Positions 23,408 through 31,906 of a stretch of 43,475 bases of DNA are shown here, one piece after another; the stretch's first letter is position 1; the number at the start of each line of letters is the position of its first letter. Below the pieces are notes generated by a model. That model made no database searches. It saw nothing but the letters and a program-made list of their open reading frames with translations, and had not been told where the DNA came from. The DNA lies in the NCBI GenBank assembly GCA_001823875.1, contig MHVX01000028.1, positions 1-43,475 of the forward strand, written 5' to 3'. The stretch comes from Candidatus Zambryskibacteria bacterium RIFCSPHIGHO2_12_FULL_43_12b. Its GTDB lineage: Bacteria > Patescibacteriota > Minisyncoccia > Phycocordibacterales > Zambryskibacteraceae. The translations under genes and the position numbers were made by a program.

Positions 23408-25672
23408 CTATTTAGCGACTGACACGGCCTCCTCAAACTGTATTGAAAGAACCTTTGATACCCCGCCCCCGCCCATTGTAACTCCATAAATTATGCCCGC
23501 TCGGGACATTGTCTCTCTGTTGTGAGTAATCAAAATAAGTTGAGATTGTTTTGCTAGATTTTCTATCATATCCCCGTATTTGCGAGAATTGGCTTCATCA
23601 AGCGCCGCATCTGTCTCGTCTAAAATAATAAATGGTGGTGGGTTTACCTGCGACATAGCAAATAGAAGCGCGATGGAGGTAAGTGCTCTTTCCCCGCCTG
23701 AAAGCATCATTAGGCCTTTTATCTTTTTGCGAGGAAGATTCACTTCAATCTCAATACCCTCTTTATCCGCCAAACTTTCTTCCAAAGTTTCGGCGGACCC
23801 CTCCAGCATTTCCTCATCCATTTCCAAATCTGTATCGCTCTTTATTTTCACTTTTTCTCTTACGACCTTGAGCCCAGCAGTTCCACCTCCAAACATTAGA
23901 GCGAAATATTTCTGGAATTCTTCGTTTATTTTATTGATTCCCTCCTTAAATTCTATATCAAGCTTTTCACCAAGCTCAGCAATAAGCTCTCGGAGAGACT
24001 CTGCTGATTTTGTAAGGTCCTCTAGCTCTCGAGCCAAGAAAGTATCCCTTTCGCTTGTCTCTTGATACTCCTTCATGGTTTCATCAGAGCCACCAAGACC
24101 GGAATCTTCCAAACGTATTTTTATTTTCTGCAATTCTCTCCGCCTTTCATCTTGTATGGACCTCTCTTCCAGACCTTCTTCTAAAACTAGTGACGCATAA
24201 TCCAGAACTTCTCTTCCCCCGAGCATGGCGCACTCTTCTCTTTCACGATTAAAGTCTGCTTCTACTAAGGCTAAGGTATTTAACTTTTCCTTCTCTTGAG
24301 CAAGCTCTATCACTACAGTATTCTCCTCCGACATTATTCTAAAAAGAGATTTCTCGGCATCACGGCTCGTATCTTTCTCTTTCTCTATAGCGCTCTGAAT
24401 TTTCTGATATTCCTTCTGAAGTGACTCTTCTCGCCCTTTAGCTAAAGCAAGTTTCCCATCTATTTCCTTCCTCTTAGCTCCGAGCTCCGCAAGAGCTTCT
24501 TCCGACTCTTTTATAACCTTATCATCCGCTTTTTCCCTATGAGACTTTATGAAATCAGAAAATATCTGCCGGATTTCCTCCGCGATTTTTTTAATTATTG
24601 ACACTTCCCCTTGAGCCAAAATAGCCGAGACTTTCTCTTTAATATTGCTTGCAAATGACTCCACGTCCACAAGAAGCACTGTCTTCCCGGCAGCACTCGC
24701 AACAATCTCTTTCTGCTTTTTCAAGATTCTCTCTTCAGAATCAATCTGACCTTGTATTCTGCCAAGCTCTTGAATAAGAGAATCACGCTCGGACCTAGCT
24801 CCCTGGATTTTACGCTCAAGCTCTATCACCTCTTCCCGTTTGGCGTCTTTATCTTTAGAGTCTTCTAGAACTTTTCTAGCTTGAGCAAGCTCTCCCTCAA
24901 GCTCTTTTTTCTTTTTTTCTAATGGCGCAATTTTTCCCTCAATGTTTTTTCTGTTTGCTTTTACATAAATATCTTCGCGCTTAAGGTAATGCTTTGCGAG
25001 AGTTACAAGTGTGTTTTTTAGCTCTACCGCTTTTTCCATTTTCTCCACTTGCTTCTTGAGGAATCTCAAATGCGGCGCAATCTCTCTGCGTAGTGATTCC
25101 ACAGAAGCAATATTTTCTACCGTCTTTTCCAGCTTTCTTTCGCTCTCCGCTCTTTTGTATTGATATATTTTAAGTCCAAGCGCGTCCTCTAGCATTGCCC
25201 TACGTTCTCGCATATTTGAATTTAGAATTCTGTCTGCCTCACCTTGAGAAATAATATGATGCCCAGAGGAGCCAATATGCGCTGAAGCGAGGAGCTCAAT
25301 GACATCCTTAAGTCTCACCGCAGAGCCATTAATAAGATACTCATTCACACCATCACGATGCACCACTCTCTCAATCGCAACTTCAGGAAAATCAATATTT
25401 AAAAATTTTTTTGTATTATCAAAAACAAGTTTCGCTGATGCCCTGTTTGCCCGAGCGCTATCTCCCGCTCCATTGAAAATGAGATCTTCACCTTTCTTAC
25501 CGCGTAAGGATTTAATAGACTGCTCCCCCAATACAAAACGAAAAGCCTCGGCAACATTTGATTTGCCTGATCCATTTGGCCCCACTATTGCGGATATGGG
25601 AGAGCTAAATTCAAGCGTGCTTTTCTTTGCAAAGGACTTGAATCCTGAAAGTTCTATGCTTTTGAGGAGCAT
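23408..25672 (-). CDS. smc: Short SMC chromosome-segregation ATPase lacking a recognisable hinge
   Basis: SMC proteins form ring-shaped ATPases that organise chromosomes. The N-terminal ABC half has Walker A GPNGSGKSN (about 31-39) and the SMC pattern FVLGEQSIKSLRG. The C-terminal half has the signature LSGGERALTSIALLFAM and Walker B PFIILDETDAALDE with D-loop. Two charged coiled-coil arms (about 170-325 and 385-585) are much shorter than usual. Between them lie only about 55 residues (VLLVDVESFASNIKEK and following) with no match to the glycine-rich SMC hinge. Total length is 754 aa versus about 1150-1200. The ATG at 25672 is preferred over an in-frame TTG two codons upstream. ScpA and ScpB are not in the window. 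An SbcC/RecN-like role is possible, but the head is SMC-like. Confidence 0.9.
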   Translation of the reverse strand: MLLKSIELSGFKSFAKKSTLEFSSPISAIVGPNGSGKSNVAEAFRFVLGEQSIKSLRGKKGEDLIFNGAGDSARANRASAKLVFDNTKKFLNIDFPEVAIERVVHRDGVNEYLINGSAVRLKDVIELLASAHIGSSGHHIISQGEADRILNSNMRERRAMLEDALGLKIYQYKRAESERKLEKTVENIASVESLRREIAPHLRFLKKQVEKMEKAVELKNTLVTLAKHYLKREDIYVKANRKNIEGKIAPLEKKKKELEGELAQARKVLEDSKDKDAKREEVIELERKIQGARSERDSLIQELGRIQGQIDSEERILKKQKEIVASAAGKTVLLVDVESFASNIKEKVSAILAQGEVSIIKKIAEEIRQIFSDFIKSHREKADDKVIKESEEALAELGAKRKEIDGKLALAKGREESLQKEYQKIQSAIEKEKDTSRDAEKSLFRIMSEENTVVIELAQEKEKLNTLALVEADFNREREECAMLGGREVLDYASLVLEEGLEERSIQDERRRELQKIKIRLEDSGLGGSDETMKEYQETSERDTFLARELEDLTKSAESLRELIAELGEKLDIEFKEGINKINEEFQKYFALMFGGGTAGLKVVREKVKIKSDTDLEMDEEMLEGSAETLEESLADKEGIEIEVNLPRKKIKGLMMLSGGERALTSIALLFAMSQVNPPPFIILDETDAALDEANSRKYGDMIENLAKQSQLILITHNRETMSRAGIIYGVTMGGGGVSKVLSIQFEEAVSVAK

Positions 25673-25681
25673 GGGCAAATT

Positions 25682-25687
25682 AGTTTA
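25682..25687 (-). promoter_or_regulatory. -10 box of smc (leaderless type)
   Basis: TAAACT on the minus strand ends nine bases before the smc ATG. There is no Shine-Dalgarno sequence. Upstream, CTGAAT and ATTCAG form a small inverted repeat around the expected -35 region. Confidence 0.4.
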
Positions 25688-25783
25688 ATAAGCTGAATAA
25701 GTTTAATTCAGTGGCTAATTTTAACACTTTTTTTTCTAAAACCTAACACCTAAAACCTCCTTTAACTGGGCCACTTCTAACTA

Positions 25784-25813
25784 TTGACTTCTATAGACTT
25801 ATTGTGATATAAT
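25784..25813 (+). promoter_or_regulatory. Strong promoter of the small membrane protein at 25859
   Basis: TTGACT (25784-25789), 18 nt, then a perfect TATAAT (25808-25813) preceded by TG as an extended -10. Predicted start is near 25820, leaving a leader of about 39 nt with AAGGA placed eight bases before the ATG. It is one of the best promoter matches in the window. Confidence 0.75.
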
Positions 25814-25858
25814 GGTAGCGGAATACAAGATTAAACCTTCCAAACAAGGAACCCCCCT

Positions 25859-26065
25859 ATGTCCCGTTTCGAACGAGTAAGACTGTTCGTTCTAGGCATC
25901 ATCCTTTTCCTGTTCGCAGCTTGGGAGCGGACTCATCACTCCCATGTTGGTACAGCGTGGATCGTAGGCGGAACTTTAGCACTCGGAATTGGCGCTATAA
26001 CCCTTGCCTACTGGTGGCCATCGGAAAGGGAAATTGCAGAACGATCCAGTTCCAACAGTGCTTGA
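25859..26065 (+). CDS. Small two-pass membrane protein of unknown function (68 aa)
   Basis: Not recognised. Two hydrophobic segments (about 7-21 and 31-52) flank a short HTHHSHVG-type histidine-rich turn (WERTHHSHVGTAW). The C-terminus is polar (SEREIAERSSSNSA). The gene has a consensus promoter, a good ribosome-binding site and a GC-rich intrinsic terminator. It is inserted on the opposite strand between rnc and smc, which are neighbours in many bacteria. Its composition looks clearly richer in GC than the flanking genes. The histidines in the turn might bind metal, but this is speculation. Confidence 0.7.
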   Translation: MSRFERVRLFVLGIILFLFAAWERTHHSHVGTAWIVGGTLALGIGAITLAYWWPSEREIAERSSSNSA

Positions 26066-26074
26066 AGGGGGCCG

Positions 26075-26103
26075 AGCGCGCGTTCAGTAGGACGCGCGCT
26101 TTC
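26075..26103 (+). terminator. Intrinsic terminator of the small membrane protein gene
   Basis: AGCGCGCGT (26075-26083) pairs perfectly with ACGCGCGCT (26092-26100) over an 8-nt loop, followed by TTCTCT. It separates the gene from the convergent rnc. Confidence 0.75.
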
Positions 26104-26104
26104 T

Positions 26105-26800
26105 CTATTCCCATCCCTTAGCCTCAAGCGCCTTTCTAGCCGCATCTTGCTCAGCATCTTGCTTAGAATCCCCTCTTCCTTCCGCGATAAGATCATTTTT
26201 TATATAAACTCCAACCGTAAAATGCTTATCATGGTCCGGCCCTTCTTCTTTTAGAGTCTTATATGCAGGAGTAGCGCCATCATGCTCTTGAGCCTGCTCT
26301 TGAAAAAGACTTTTAGCATCAATCCAGCTTTCTTCTTCAATCACCTTATCAATAAGCGGAGTTATATGTGTGTATATAAAATCCTTGGCTTTTTCATACC
26401 CCCTATCAAGATAGATAGCCCCAATAAGAGACTCCATAGTATTCGCCAAAATATATTGTCGCGCCCTGCCCGTATCTTTTGCTTCACCACGAGAAAGCAG
26501 AAGAAAGTCGTTAATACCTAGATTATTCCCCACTTGATAGAGGGTATTTGCATTCACAAGTGCAGAGCGAAGTGATGTCATCTCTCCCTCATTTTTCTCG
26601 GGATATTTTGTATATAAATAATCAGTAATCACAAGCTCAAGCACTGCATCACCAAGAAACTCCAGCCTTTCATTGTGTCCCAAAGGAAATCCCCTATTTT
26701 CATTTAAATATGAACGATGAACAAAAGCTTGCTTAAGCAAGTCTTTATTTTCAAACACGACACCTGCGCGTTCCTCAAGTTGTGACCAATCAGCTGACAT
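26105..26800 (-). CDS. rnc: Ribonuclease III
   Basis: Cleaves double-stranded RNA, including rRNA precursors. The catalytic domain carries the signature NERLEFLGDAVLELVITDYLY and the second acidic patch (NTMESLIGAIYLDRGYEKA). The C-terminal double-stranded RNA-binding domain begins near DAKSLFQEQAQEH and ends KQDAEQDAARKALEAKGWE. Length of 231 aa is normal. It starts one base after the nusB-Nudix stop, so the two are likely translationally coupled. Confidence 0.97.
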   Translation of the reverse strand: MSADWSQLEERAGVVFENKDLLKQAFVHRSYLNENRGFPLGHNERLEFLGDAVLELVITDYLYTKYPEKNEGEMTSLRSALVNANTLYQVGNNLGINDFLLLSRGEAKDTGRARQYILANTMESLIGAIYLDRGYEKAKDFIYTHITPLIDKVIEEESWIDAKSLFQEQAQEHDGATPAYKTLKEEGPDHDKHFTVGVYIKNDLIAEGRGDSKQDAEQDAARKALEAKGWE

Positions 26801-26801
26801 T

Positions 26802-27704
26802 TTATTTTTTAGTAGAAAGTATCTTTAGCCCCTTTGTTATTAGCGGAAGAATATCATCATAGAAATTGAGCAGAGCGAGCTCCTCTGCCGGAAACCATCT
26901 TGCATCGGTCAATCCTCCAGAGACCTCAAGAGTGATGGGAGTAAACTCTGACTTTGCTAAAAAGTAGTGCACCCTTTTCCTAATCTTGCCTTTCTCCGGA
27001 TGATAGGCGGTATATTCATTCGTTCCCAAGTCATCTTCTATCTCCACATCAAGTCCTATTTCTTCTTTTATTTCTCTTTTTGTACCATCTTTCACGTCCT
27101 CTCCATCCTCAAGCTTGCCCTTGGAGAGGGTCCAATGGCCGAATACATCATGCACTAGCGCCACATAGAGTATCCCATTGTCCCTCCCGTATACTATGGC
27201 TCCACCAAGTTGCTCCAGCGGCAACTCGCTGTCAGGGACGTTATTTGAAAATTTCTTTTTTGGACTCTGCTCGTCTTTGCCCGGCTCGCCCATCTCTTTG
27301 TACACTGCTCCGAGCACTCCATTTACGAACTTTCCAGACGTATCACCGCCAAAAGTCTTGGCAAGCTCAATGGCCTCGTTTATCGCCACCTTAGGAGGCA
27401 CTTCCGCGTGGTTAGCAAAAAGAAGTTCGTATAGACCTATACGCAGGATATTCCTATCAATTGTTGAAATTTTCTCTAGTGGCCAATCCGGAGCAGCTTT
27501 GGTAATGACAGAATCCAAATCTTTTCTCTTGTTCATAACACCAGAAAGAAGTTCGTCCATAAAGGAAGTGTCAGCTATGCCGGGAGCAAATTCTCCGGCA
27601 TTTCGGGATAGAATATCTCTAGCTTCCTTACTAGCTTTCTTAGCAAAGTCCCACTCAAAGAGGGACTGCATTACGATTGATCTTGCCAGATGCCTATTTG
27701 CCAT
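26802..27704 (-). CDS. nusB: Fusion of NusB antitermination factor and a Nudix hydrolase
   Basis: Residues 1 to about 137 are NusB, the all-helical factor that with S10 (NusE) promotes rRNA antitermination (RHLARSIVMQSLFEWDF; ISTIDRNILRIGLYELLF; VAINEAIELAKTFGGDTSGKFVNGVLGAV). After a charged linker (about 138-163) comes a full Nudix domain (about 165-300). Its box, starting at Gly196, follows GX5EX7REUXEEXGU exactly (GKLEDGE, then KREIKEEIGLDV). The Nudix half resembles the house-cleaning or Ap4A-type enzymes, which hydrolyse nucleoside diphosphates linked to another group. Both halves look intact, and there is no internal stop or good internal start with a ribosome-binding site. The gene lies between rpmF and rnc. 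Confidence 0.93.
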   Translation of the reverse strand: MANRHLARSIVMQSLFEWDFAKKASKEARDILSRNAGEFAPGIADTSFMDELLSGVMNKRKDLDSVITKAAPDWPLEKISTIDRNILRIGLYELLFANHAEVPPKVAINEAIELAKTFGGDTSGKFVNGVLGAVYKEMGEPGKDEQSPKKKFSNNVPDSELPLEQLGGAIVYGRDNGILYVALVHDVFGHWTLSKGKLEDGEDVKDGTKREIKEEIGLDVEIEDDLGTNEYTAYHPEKGKIRKRVHYFLAKSEFTPITLEVSGGLTDARWFPAEELALLNFYDDILPLITKGLKILSTKK

Positions 27705-27751
27705 GATTTGAAAGGTACAAAATTTTTAGAACTACACCCTCCTTTTCACTC

Positions 27752-27982
27752 CTACTTAGCTCCCGCCTTCTCCTTCTCTTTCCTCTTCTGGGCTTTCTTT
27801 GCGGCTCTCCCTATAACATCTACCGCGTCCCTGCCCTTGTATTTGCCGCATGTCTGGCAAACCGTGTGTTTAGGACGCTTAGCGCCGCAATTGCCGCATA
27901 CAGCCAAAGAACGGCTCGTGAGAGCGTGATGTGATCTTCGGTTCGCTGTATGCGAACGGGTATGACGCATTCGTACAACCAT
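27752..27982 (-). CDS. rpmF: Large ribosomal subunit protein bL32
   Basis: Small 50S zinc protein, 76 aa. The N-terminus is basic (RMRHTRSHTANRRSHHALT), and the zinc ribbon has Cys29, Cys32, Cys42 and Cys45 (CGNC, CQTC). A Lys/Ala-rich tail extends the C-terminus. The ATG at 27982 fits the TATACT box eight bases upstream; an internal Met5 is the alternative. It begins the rpmF-nusB-rnc run, a common neighbourhood. Confidence 0.93.
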   Translation of the reverse strand: MVVRMRHTRSHTANRRSHHALTSRSLAVCGNCGAKRPKHTVCQTCGKYKGRDAVDVIGRAAKKAQKRKEKEKAGAK

Positions 27983-27990
27983 AGAATATG

Positions 27991-28019
27991 AGTATATCTT
28001 TTTAGGTTAAATTTGCAAA
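27991..28019 (-). promoter_or_regulatory. Leaderless-type promoter of rpmF
   Basis: TTTGCA (28019-28014), 17 nt, then TATACT (27996-27991). The -10 ends eight bases before the rpmF ATG. The -35 begins directly after the rnhB stop codon, so rpmF-nusB-rnc can be expressed apart from rnhB. Confidence 0.55.
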
Positions 28020-28607
28020 TTAGAAATGTATGTATGTTTTCCTGTGCAAAATGCAGACTCCATGCTTTCTAATGAGCTTCCTGTGAAGGGTTGTGCCATA
28101 ACCTTTGTGAACATTGAAGCAGTATTTGGGATATTTCTTTGAGAAAGCAATCATCTTCCTATCTCTAAAAACTTTTGCAACGATAGATGCCAGAGCAATA
28201 ACTGGAATCTTCTCATCTCCCTTGATAATTGTCTTCTGCTTAAATCTATCTGGAGCACGAAGTCCTCCGTCTAAAAAAACCCTCATTTCAGCGTGTTTTT
28301 TTCCAAATCCTTCTAAACAAATTTTTACAGATTCTTTAAGCGCCCACGACATTCCGAGTGAATCTAATTTTTGAGCGGAGATAAAAACATGTTTATAAGA
28401 GAGATTGCCATCTTTCTTCCATGTCTTAATTTTTTTAAACCACTCCTCTCTGGCTTTATAAGAGAGCTTTTTTGAATCCTTTAGCCCGTGCAAAGGTAGC
28501 TTCTCGCCTGCCTTTATGACAACTACAGCCATAGAAAGCGGACCGGCAAGAGGGCCTCTACCAGCCTCGTCTATACCCGCAATATGTGAGTTTTTCCACC
28601 TAGCCAT
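28020..28607 (-). CDS. rnhB: Ribonuclease HII
   Basis: Removes RNA, including single misincorporated ribonucleotides, from DNA-RNA hybrids. The N-terminal active-site motif GIDEAGRGPLAGP carries the catalytic Asp-Glu pair. Further conserved parts are LKDSKKLSYKAREEW, FLDGGLRAP, and IVAKVFRDRKM with the KKYPKYCFNVHKGYGT sequence typical of the family. Length of 195 aa is normal. It is divergent from dnaE. Its -10 box (TATGAT) ends nine bases before the ATG. Confidence 0.95.
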   Translation of the reverse strand: MARWKNSHIAGIDEAGRGPLAGPLSMAVVVIKAGEKLPLHGLKDSKKLSYKAREEWFKKIKTWKKDGNLSYKHVFISAQKLDSLGMSWALKESVKICLEGFGKKHAEMRVFLDGGLRAPDRFKQKTIIKGDEKIPVIALASIVAKVFRDRKMIAFSKKYPKYCFNVHKGYGTTLHRKLIRKHGVCILHRKTYIHF

Positions 28608-28616
28608 GTTTCATAC

Positions 28617-28681
28617 ATCATATCCCGACATACTAGATTGCAGAAGTGAAGACGGGATTGATTAAGCGAGCGTAGTATAAT
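28617..28681. promoter_or_regulatory. Divergent leaderless-type promoters of rnhB and dnaE
   Basis: For rnhB, TATGAT (28622-28617, minus) ends nine bases before the ATG at 28607. For dnaE, a perfect TATAAT (28676-28681, plus) ends nine bases before the ATG at 28691. No good -35 is visible for either, and neither gene has a Shine-Dalgarno sequence. Confidence 0.5.
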
Positions 28682-28690
28682 CTCTGCATT

Positions 28691-31600
28691 ATGTCGTTTA
28701 GCCACTTACACGTTCACTCCCACTACAGCTTGCTTAATGCCCTGCCTAAGATTCCCGACCTAATTGAAGCGGCAAGAAAGGATGGGATGTCGGCACTGGC
28801 TCTCACTGACAATGGCAACTTATATGGAGCAATTGAATTTTATAAAGATTGTCAAAAAGCCGGAATAAAGCCAATCATCGGAGTTGACGCGTACGTAGCT
28901 CAAAGAGGGCGCGCGGATAAGCAAGCAGGCGTAGATAACAACAGATACAGGCTTGTGCTTCTTGCTAAAAACGAAGTCGGATACAAAAATTTAATTAAGA
29001 TAGTTACCATCTCTCATTTTGAAGGCTTTTACTACAAACCGCGAATTGACAAAGAACTCATTGAGAGATTCCATGAAGGGCTTATAGCTATTTCTTCGTC
29101 ATTTGCAGGAGAAATTGCCCGAACTCTGCTCGGATCGGAGAGCGCAAAAGCGGAAGAAGCGGCTCTTTGGTACAAACAAGTTTTTGGTGACGATTTATAT
29201 ATTGAAATTTCAATTCATCCGGAAATCACCGGGCACAACGAACGAATGCAGGCGCTTTCACGGTTTGCGAGAGAGAATAACATCAAGACCGTGGCGGCAC
29301 ATGATGTTTATTATATTAGTCCTGAAGACAAGCCCGCAAGAGACACTCTCCTTTCTGTTCAAACAAACCCCGAGAGAGACAGAGGTGGGTGGAATGACGG
29401 AGAAGAAGATTTTTCTTTCATAAACCAAGCGAAGGCGAATGAATACTTCAAAGAATTTCCTGAAGCGTTGGAAAACGTGCAAGAAGTCGTGGATAAATGC
29501 AATCTGACATTAAGTCTTGGCTCGTGGGTATTTCCCGATTTTAAAATACCAGCAGGCACAACTCACGATGAAGAACTCAAAAGAGTGGTATATGAAGGAC
29601 TTTCAAAAAGAGGGCTTAAGAAGACAAAAGAGGTTGAAGAGCGTATTGAATATGAGCTTAAGATTATTAAAAACAAAGGATATTCCCCCTACTTTTTGGT
29701 GATGGCGGACCTTATTAGATATGCCAGAGAAAACAAAATCCTTACAAATACTAGAGGATCCGTGGCGGGCTCCATAGTGTCTTACCTGACCTTCATAACC
29801 ACCGTTGACCCGATTGACTACAAACTCCCATTTGAGAGATTCCTGAACCCAGAAAGGCCGAGCGCGCCAGATATTGACTTAGACATTGCTGACAACAGGC
29901 GTGATGAAATGATTGACTATGCGCGGAAAAAATATGGCGAGGACAAAGTTGCTCAAATTGGAACATTTGGGACGATGCTTGCTCGCGGGGTTGTGCGAGA
30001 CGTTGCCAGAGCGCTCGGATACCCCTATGCACTCGGAGACAGGATTGCCAAACTCATTCCATTTGGTTCGCAAGGCTTCCCCATGTCTATAGATCGCGCG
30101 TTTGAGCTGGTATCAGAACTCAAGGAGATGTACAGCGCAGATTCCGATGTCAGAAAGATTATTGATCTAGGAAAAAAGATTGAAGGTTGCGCCCGGCACA
30201 TCTCCGTGCACGCTGCCGGAGTGGTGATATCACCCGAGCCTCTCACAAACTATGTACCGCTTCAGTTTGACCCGAAAGGTGAAGGAAAAATAATCACTCA
30301 ATACGATATGTATGCGATTGAAGATGCGGGTCTGCTCAAATTTGATTTCCTCGGCATAAAAAATTTGGCCATTATCGCAGACACTCTTCACAGAGTGGAA
30401 GCTATTGAAAACAAAATTATTGATATTGACAACATTCCTCTTGATGACAAAAGCACCTTTAAGCTTCTTGCCCGAGGCGAGACTGAAGGCCTCTTTCAGC
30501 TCAATGGCGACGGAATGACTAAATTTCTGGTAGATCTCAAGCCCACTTCTATCCACGACATTAATGCCATGGTGGCTCTCTACCGTCCGGGACCGATGGA
30601 AGTGATTCCAGAATATATAAAGAGAAAAAATAATCCAAAACTAATTTCCTACATTGATCCACGAATGGAAAAATTTCTGAAGGAATCATACGGCCTCATC
30701 GTCTATCAGGATGACCTCTTGTTCTCTGCCATAGAGCTTGCAGGATACAGCTGGCTTGAAGCAGACAAATTCAGAAAGGCTGTTGGAAAAAAGATTCCAG
30801 CGGAAATGGCCGCTCAGAAGGAAAAATTCATTGAAGGTGTGGTAAAAAACGGACAGACAAAGAAATTTGCCGAAGATTTGTGGCGACTCTTTGAGCCGTT
30901 CCAAGCATACGGTTTCAACAAAGCCCATGCCGCAAGCTACGGCCGTGTGGCCTACCAAACTGCCTACTTGAAGGCCAACTTCCCTGCAATATACATGTCT
31001 GCCGTGATGACTGCCGAGTCCGGGAATATTGAAAAAATTGGGGAAATGGTGGTGGAATGCAAGCGTATGGGTATTCCCGTGCTTCCTCCGTCTGTAAATG
31101 AAAGTTACCAGGGATTTTCGGTAGTAAGAAAGCAAGGTGAGCCAGACACAATCCGCTTTGGATTGACGACTGTAAAAAATTTCGGAGAAGGAATCGCCAA
31201 TTCAATTGTGAAGGAGCGCAAAACAAATGGAAAATTCAAATCACTCGCTGATTTTATAGACAGGATCAAAGACAGAAATCTCAACAAGAAATCTCTTGAA
31301 GCTTTGATCAAGTGTGGGGCGTTAGACGAATTCGGCGAGAGAGGCGTCATGATGGCAAATATAGACCTTTTGCTTGAATACCATAAGGAGAGAATGAAGG
31401 ACGCAAGCAATCAAGACTCTCTATTCACTTCCGCTCTGGGAACACAAGTGCCTTCCCTCTCACTTCCACCGGCCCCAGAAGCCACAATGGAAGAAAAACT
31501 TCTCTGGGAAAAGGAACTTCTTGGTCTATTTATTTCTGGCCATCCTCTTGATAAACACAAAGAAAAGCTAGAAAAATTGGATTTGAGCATTGCAAAAATC

Positions 31601-31864
31601 AAATCTGGATCATCCAAAAAGAGCGACGTGATGGTGGTTGGAATTGTGGACGCTGTAAGAGAAGTGATTACAAAAAACAATGAGCCAATGCTTTTCATCA
31701 CAGTTTCCGACTACACTGGCAGTATTGAAAGCGTGGTATTCCCCAGCACTTATCAGAAACTCAAAGACATCCTCAAACTGGACGCATGTGTGGCTATAGT
31801 TGGCAAGCTTTCCAAGAGAAATGACGAAATCTCCTTAATAGCAGAAAAGGCTAAGCTCTGCTAA
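28691..31864 (+). CDS. dnaE: DNA polymerase III subunit alpha
   Basis: Replicative polymerase. The N-terminal PHP domain starts FSHLHVHSHYSLLNALPKI with its metal-type histidines intact. The polymerase core carries TRGSVAGSIVSYLT and the catalytic PDIDLDIAD, then FGFNKAHAASYGRVAYQTAYLKANFP-type sequence (QAYGFNKAHAASYG) at the thumb/fingers. A helix-hairpin-helix and an OB-fold region occupy the last 250 residues (MVVGIVDAVREVITKNNEPMLF). At 1057 aa it is slightly shorter than E. coli DnaE (1160). It is the DnaE1 type rather than PolC, as no exonuclease domain is inserted. Confidence 0.97.
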   Translation: MSFSHLHVHSHYSLLNALPKIPDLIEAARKDGMSALALTDNGNLYGAIEFYKDCQKAGIKPIIGVDAYVAQRGRADKQAGVDNNRYRLVLLAKNEVGYKNLIKIVTISHFEGFYYKPRIDKELIERFHEGLIAISSSFAGEIARTLLGSESAKAEEAALWYKQVFGDDLYIEISIHPEITGHNERMQALSRFARENNIKTVAAHDVYYISPEDKPARDTLLSVQTNPERDRGGWNDGEEDFSFINQAKANEYFKEFPEALENVQEVVDKCNLTLSLGSWVFPDFKIPAGTTHDEELKRVVYEGLSKRGLKKTKEVEERIEYELKIIKNKGYSPYFLVMADLIRYARENKILTNTRGSVAGSIVSYLTFITTVDPIDYKLPFERFLNPERPSAPDIDLDIADNRRDEMIDYARKKYGEDKVAQIGTFGTMLARGVVRDVARALGYPYALGDRIAKLIPFGSQGFPMSIDRAFELVSELKEMYSADSDVRKIIDLGKKIEGCARHISVHAAGVVISPEPLTNYVPLQFDPKGEGKIITQYDMYAIEDAGLLKFDFLGIKNLAIIADTLHRVEAIENKIIDIDNIPLDDKSTFKLLARGETEGLFQLNGDGMTKFLVDLKPTSIHDINAMVALYRPGPMEVIPEYIKRKNNPKLISYIDPRMEKFLKESYGLIVYQDDLLFSAIELAGYSWLEADKFRKAVGKKIPAEMAAQKEKFIEGVVKNGQTKKFAEDLWRLFEPFQAYGFNKAHAASYGRVAYQTAYLKANFPAIYMSAVMTAESGNIEKIGEMVVECKRMGIPVLPPSVNESYQGFSVVRKQGEPDTIRFGLTTVKNFGEGIANSIVKERKTNGKFKSLADFIDRIKDRNLNKKSLEALIKCGALDEFGERGVMMANIDLLLEYHKERMKDASNQDSLFTSALGTQVPSLSLPPAPEATMEEKLLWEKELLGLFISGHPLDKHKEKLEKLDLSIAKIKSGSSKKSDVMVVGIVDAVREVITKNNEPMLFITVSDYTGSIESVVFPSTYQKLKDILKLDACVAIVGKLSKRNDEISLIAEKAKLC

Positions 31865-31871
31865 ATGTGAA

Positions 31872-31900
31872 TTGACACTATAGCCAGCGCAATATAGGAT
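31872..31900 (+). promoter_or_regulatory. Promoter of the thrS T-box leader
   Basis: A consensus TTGACA (31872-31877), exactly 17 nt, then TAGGAT (31895-31900). It begins eight bases after the dnaE stop codon. Predicted transcription start is near 31907, just before the first leader helix. Confidence 0.7.
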
Positions 31901-31906
31901 TAAATT

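Noticed and set aside
30686-31135. Long antisense frame (149 codons) inside dnaE
   Set aside because: The dnaE frame is fully conserved here, and the antisense product has no features or start signals.
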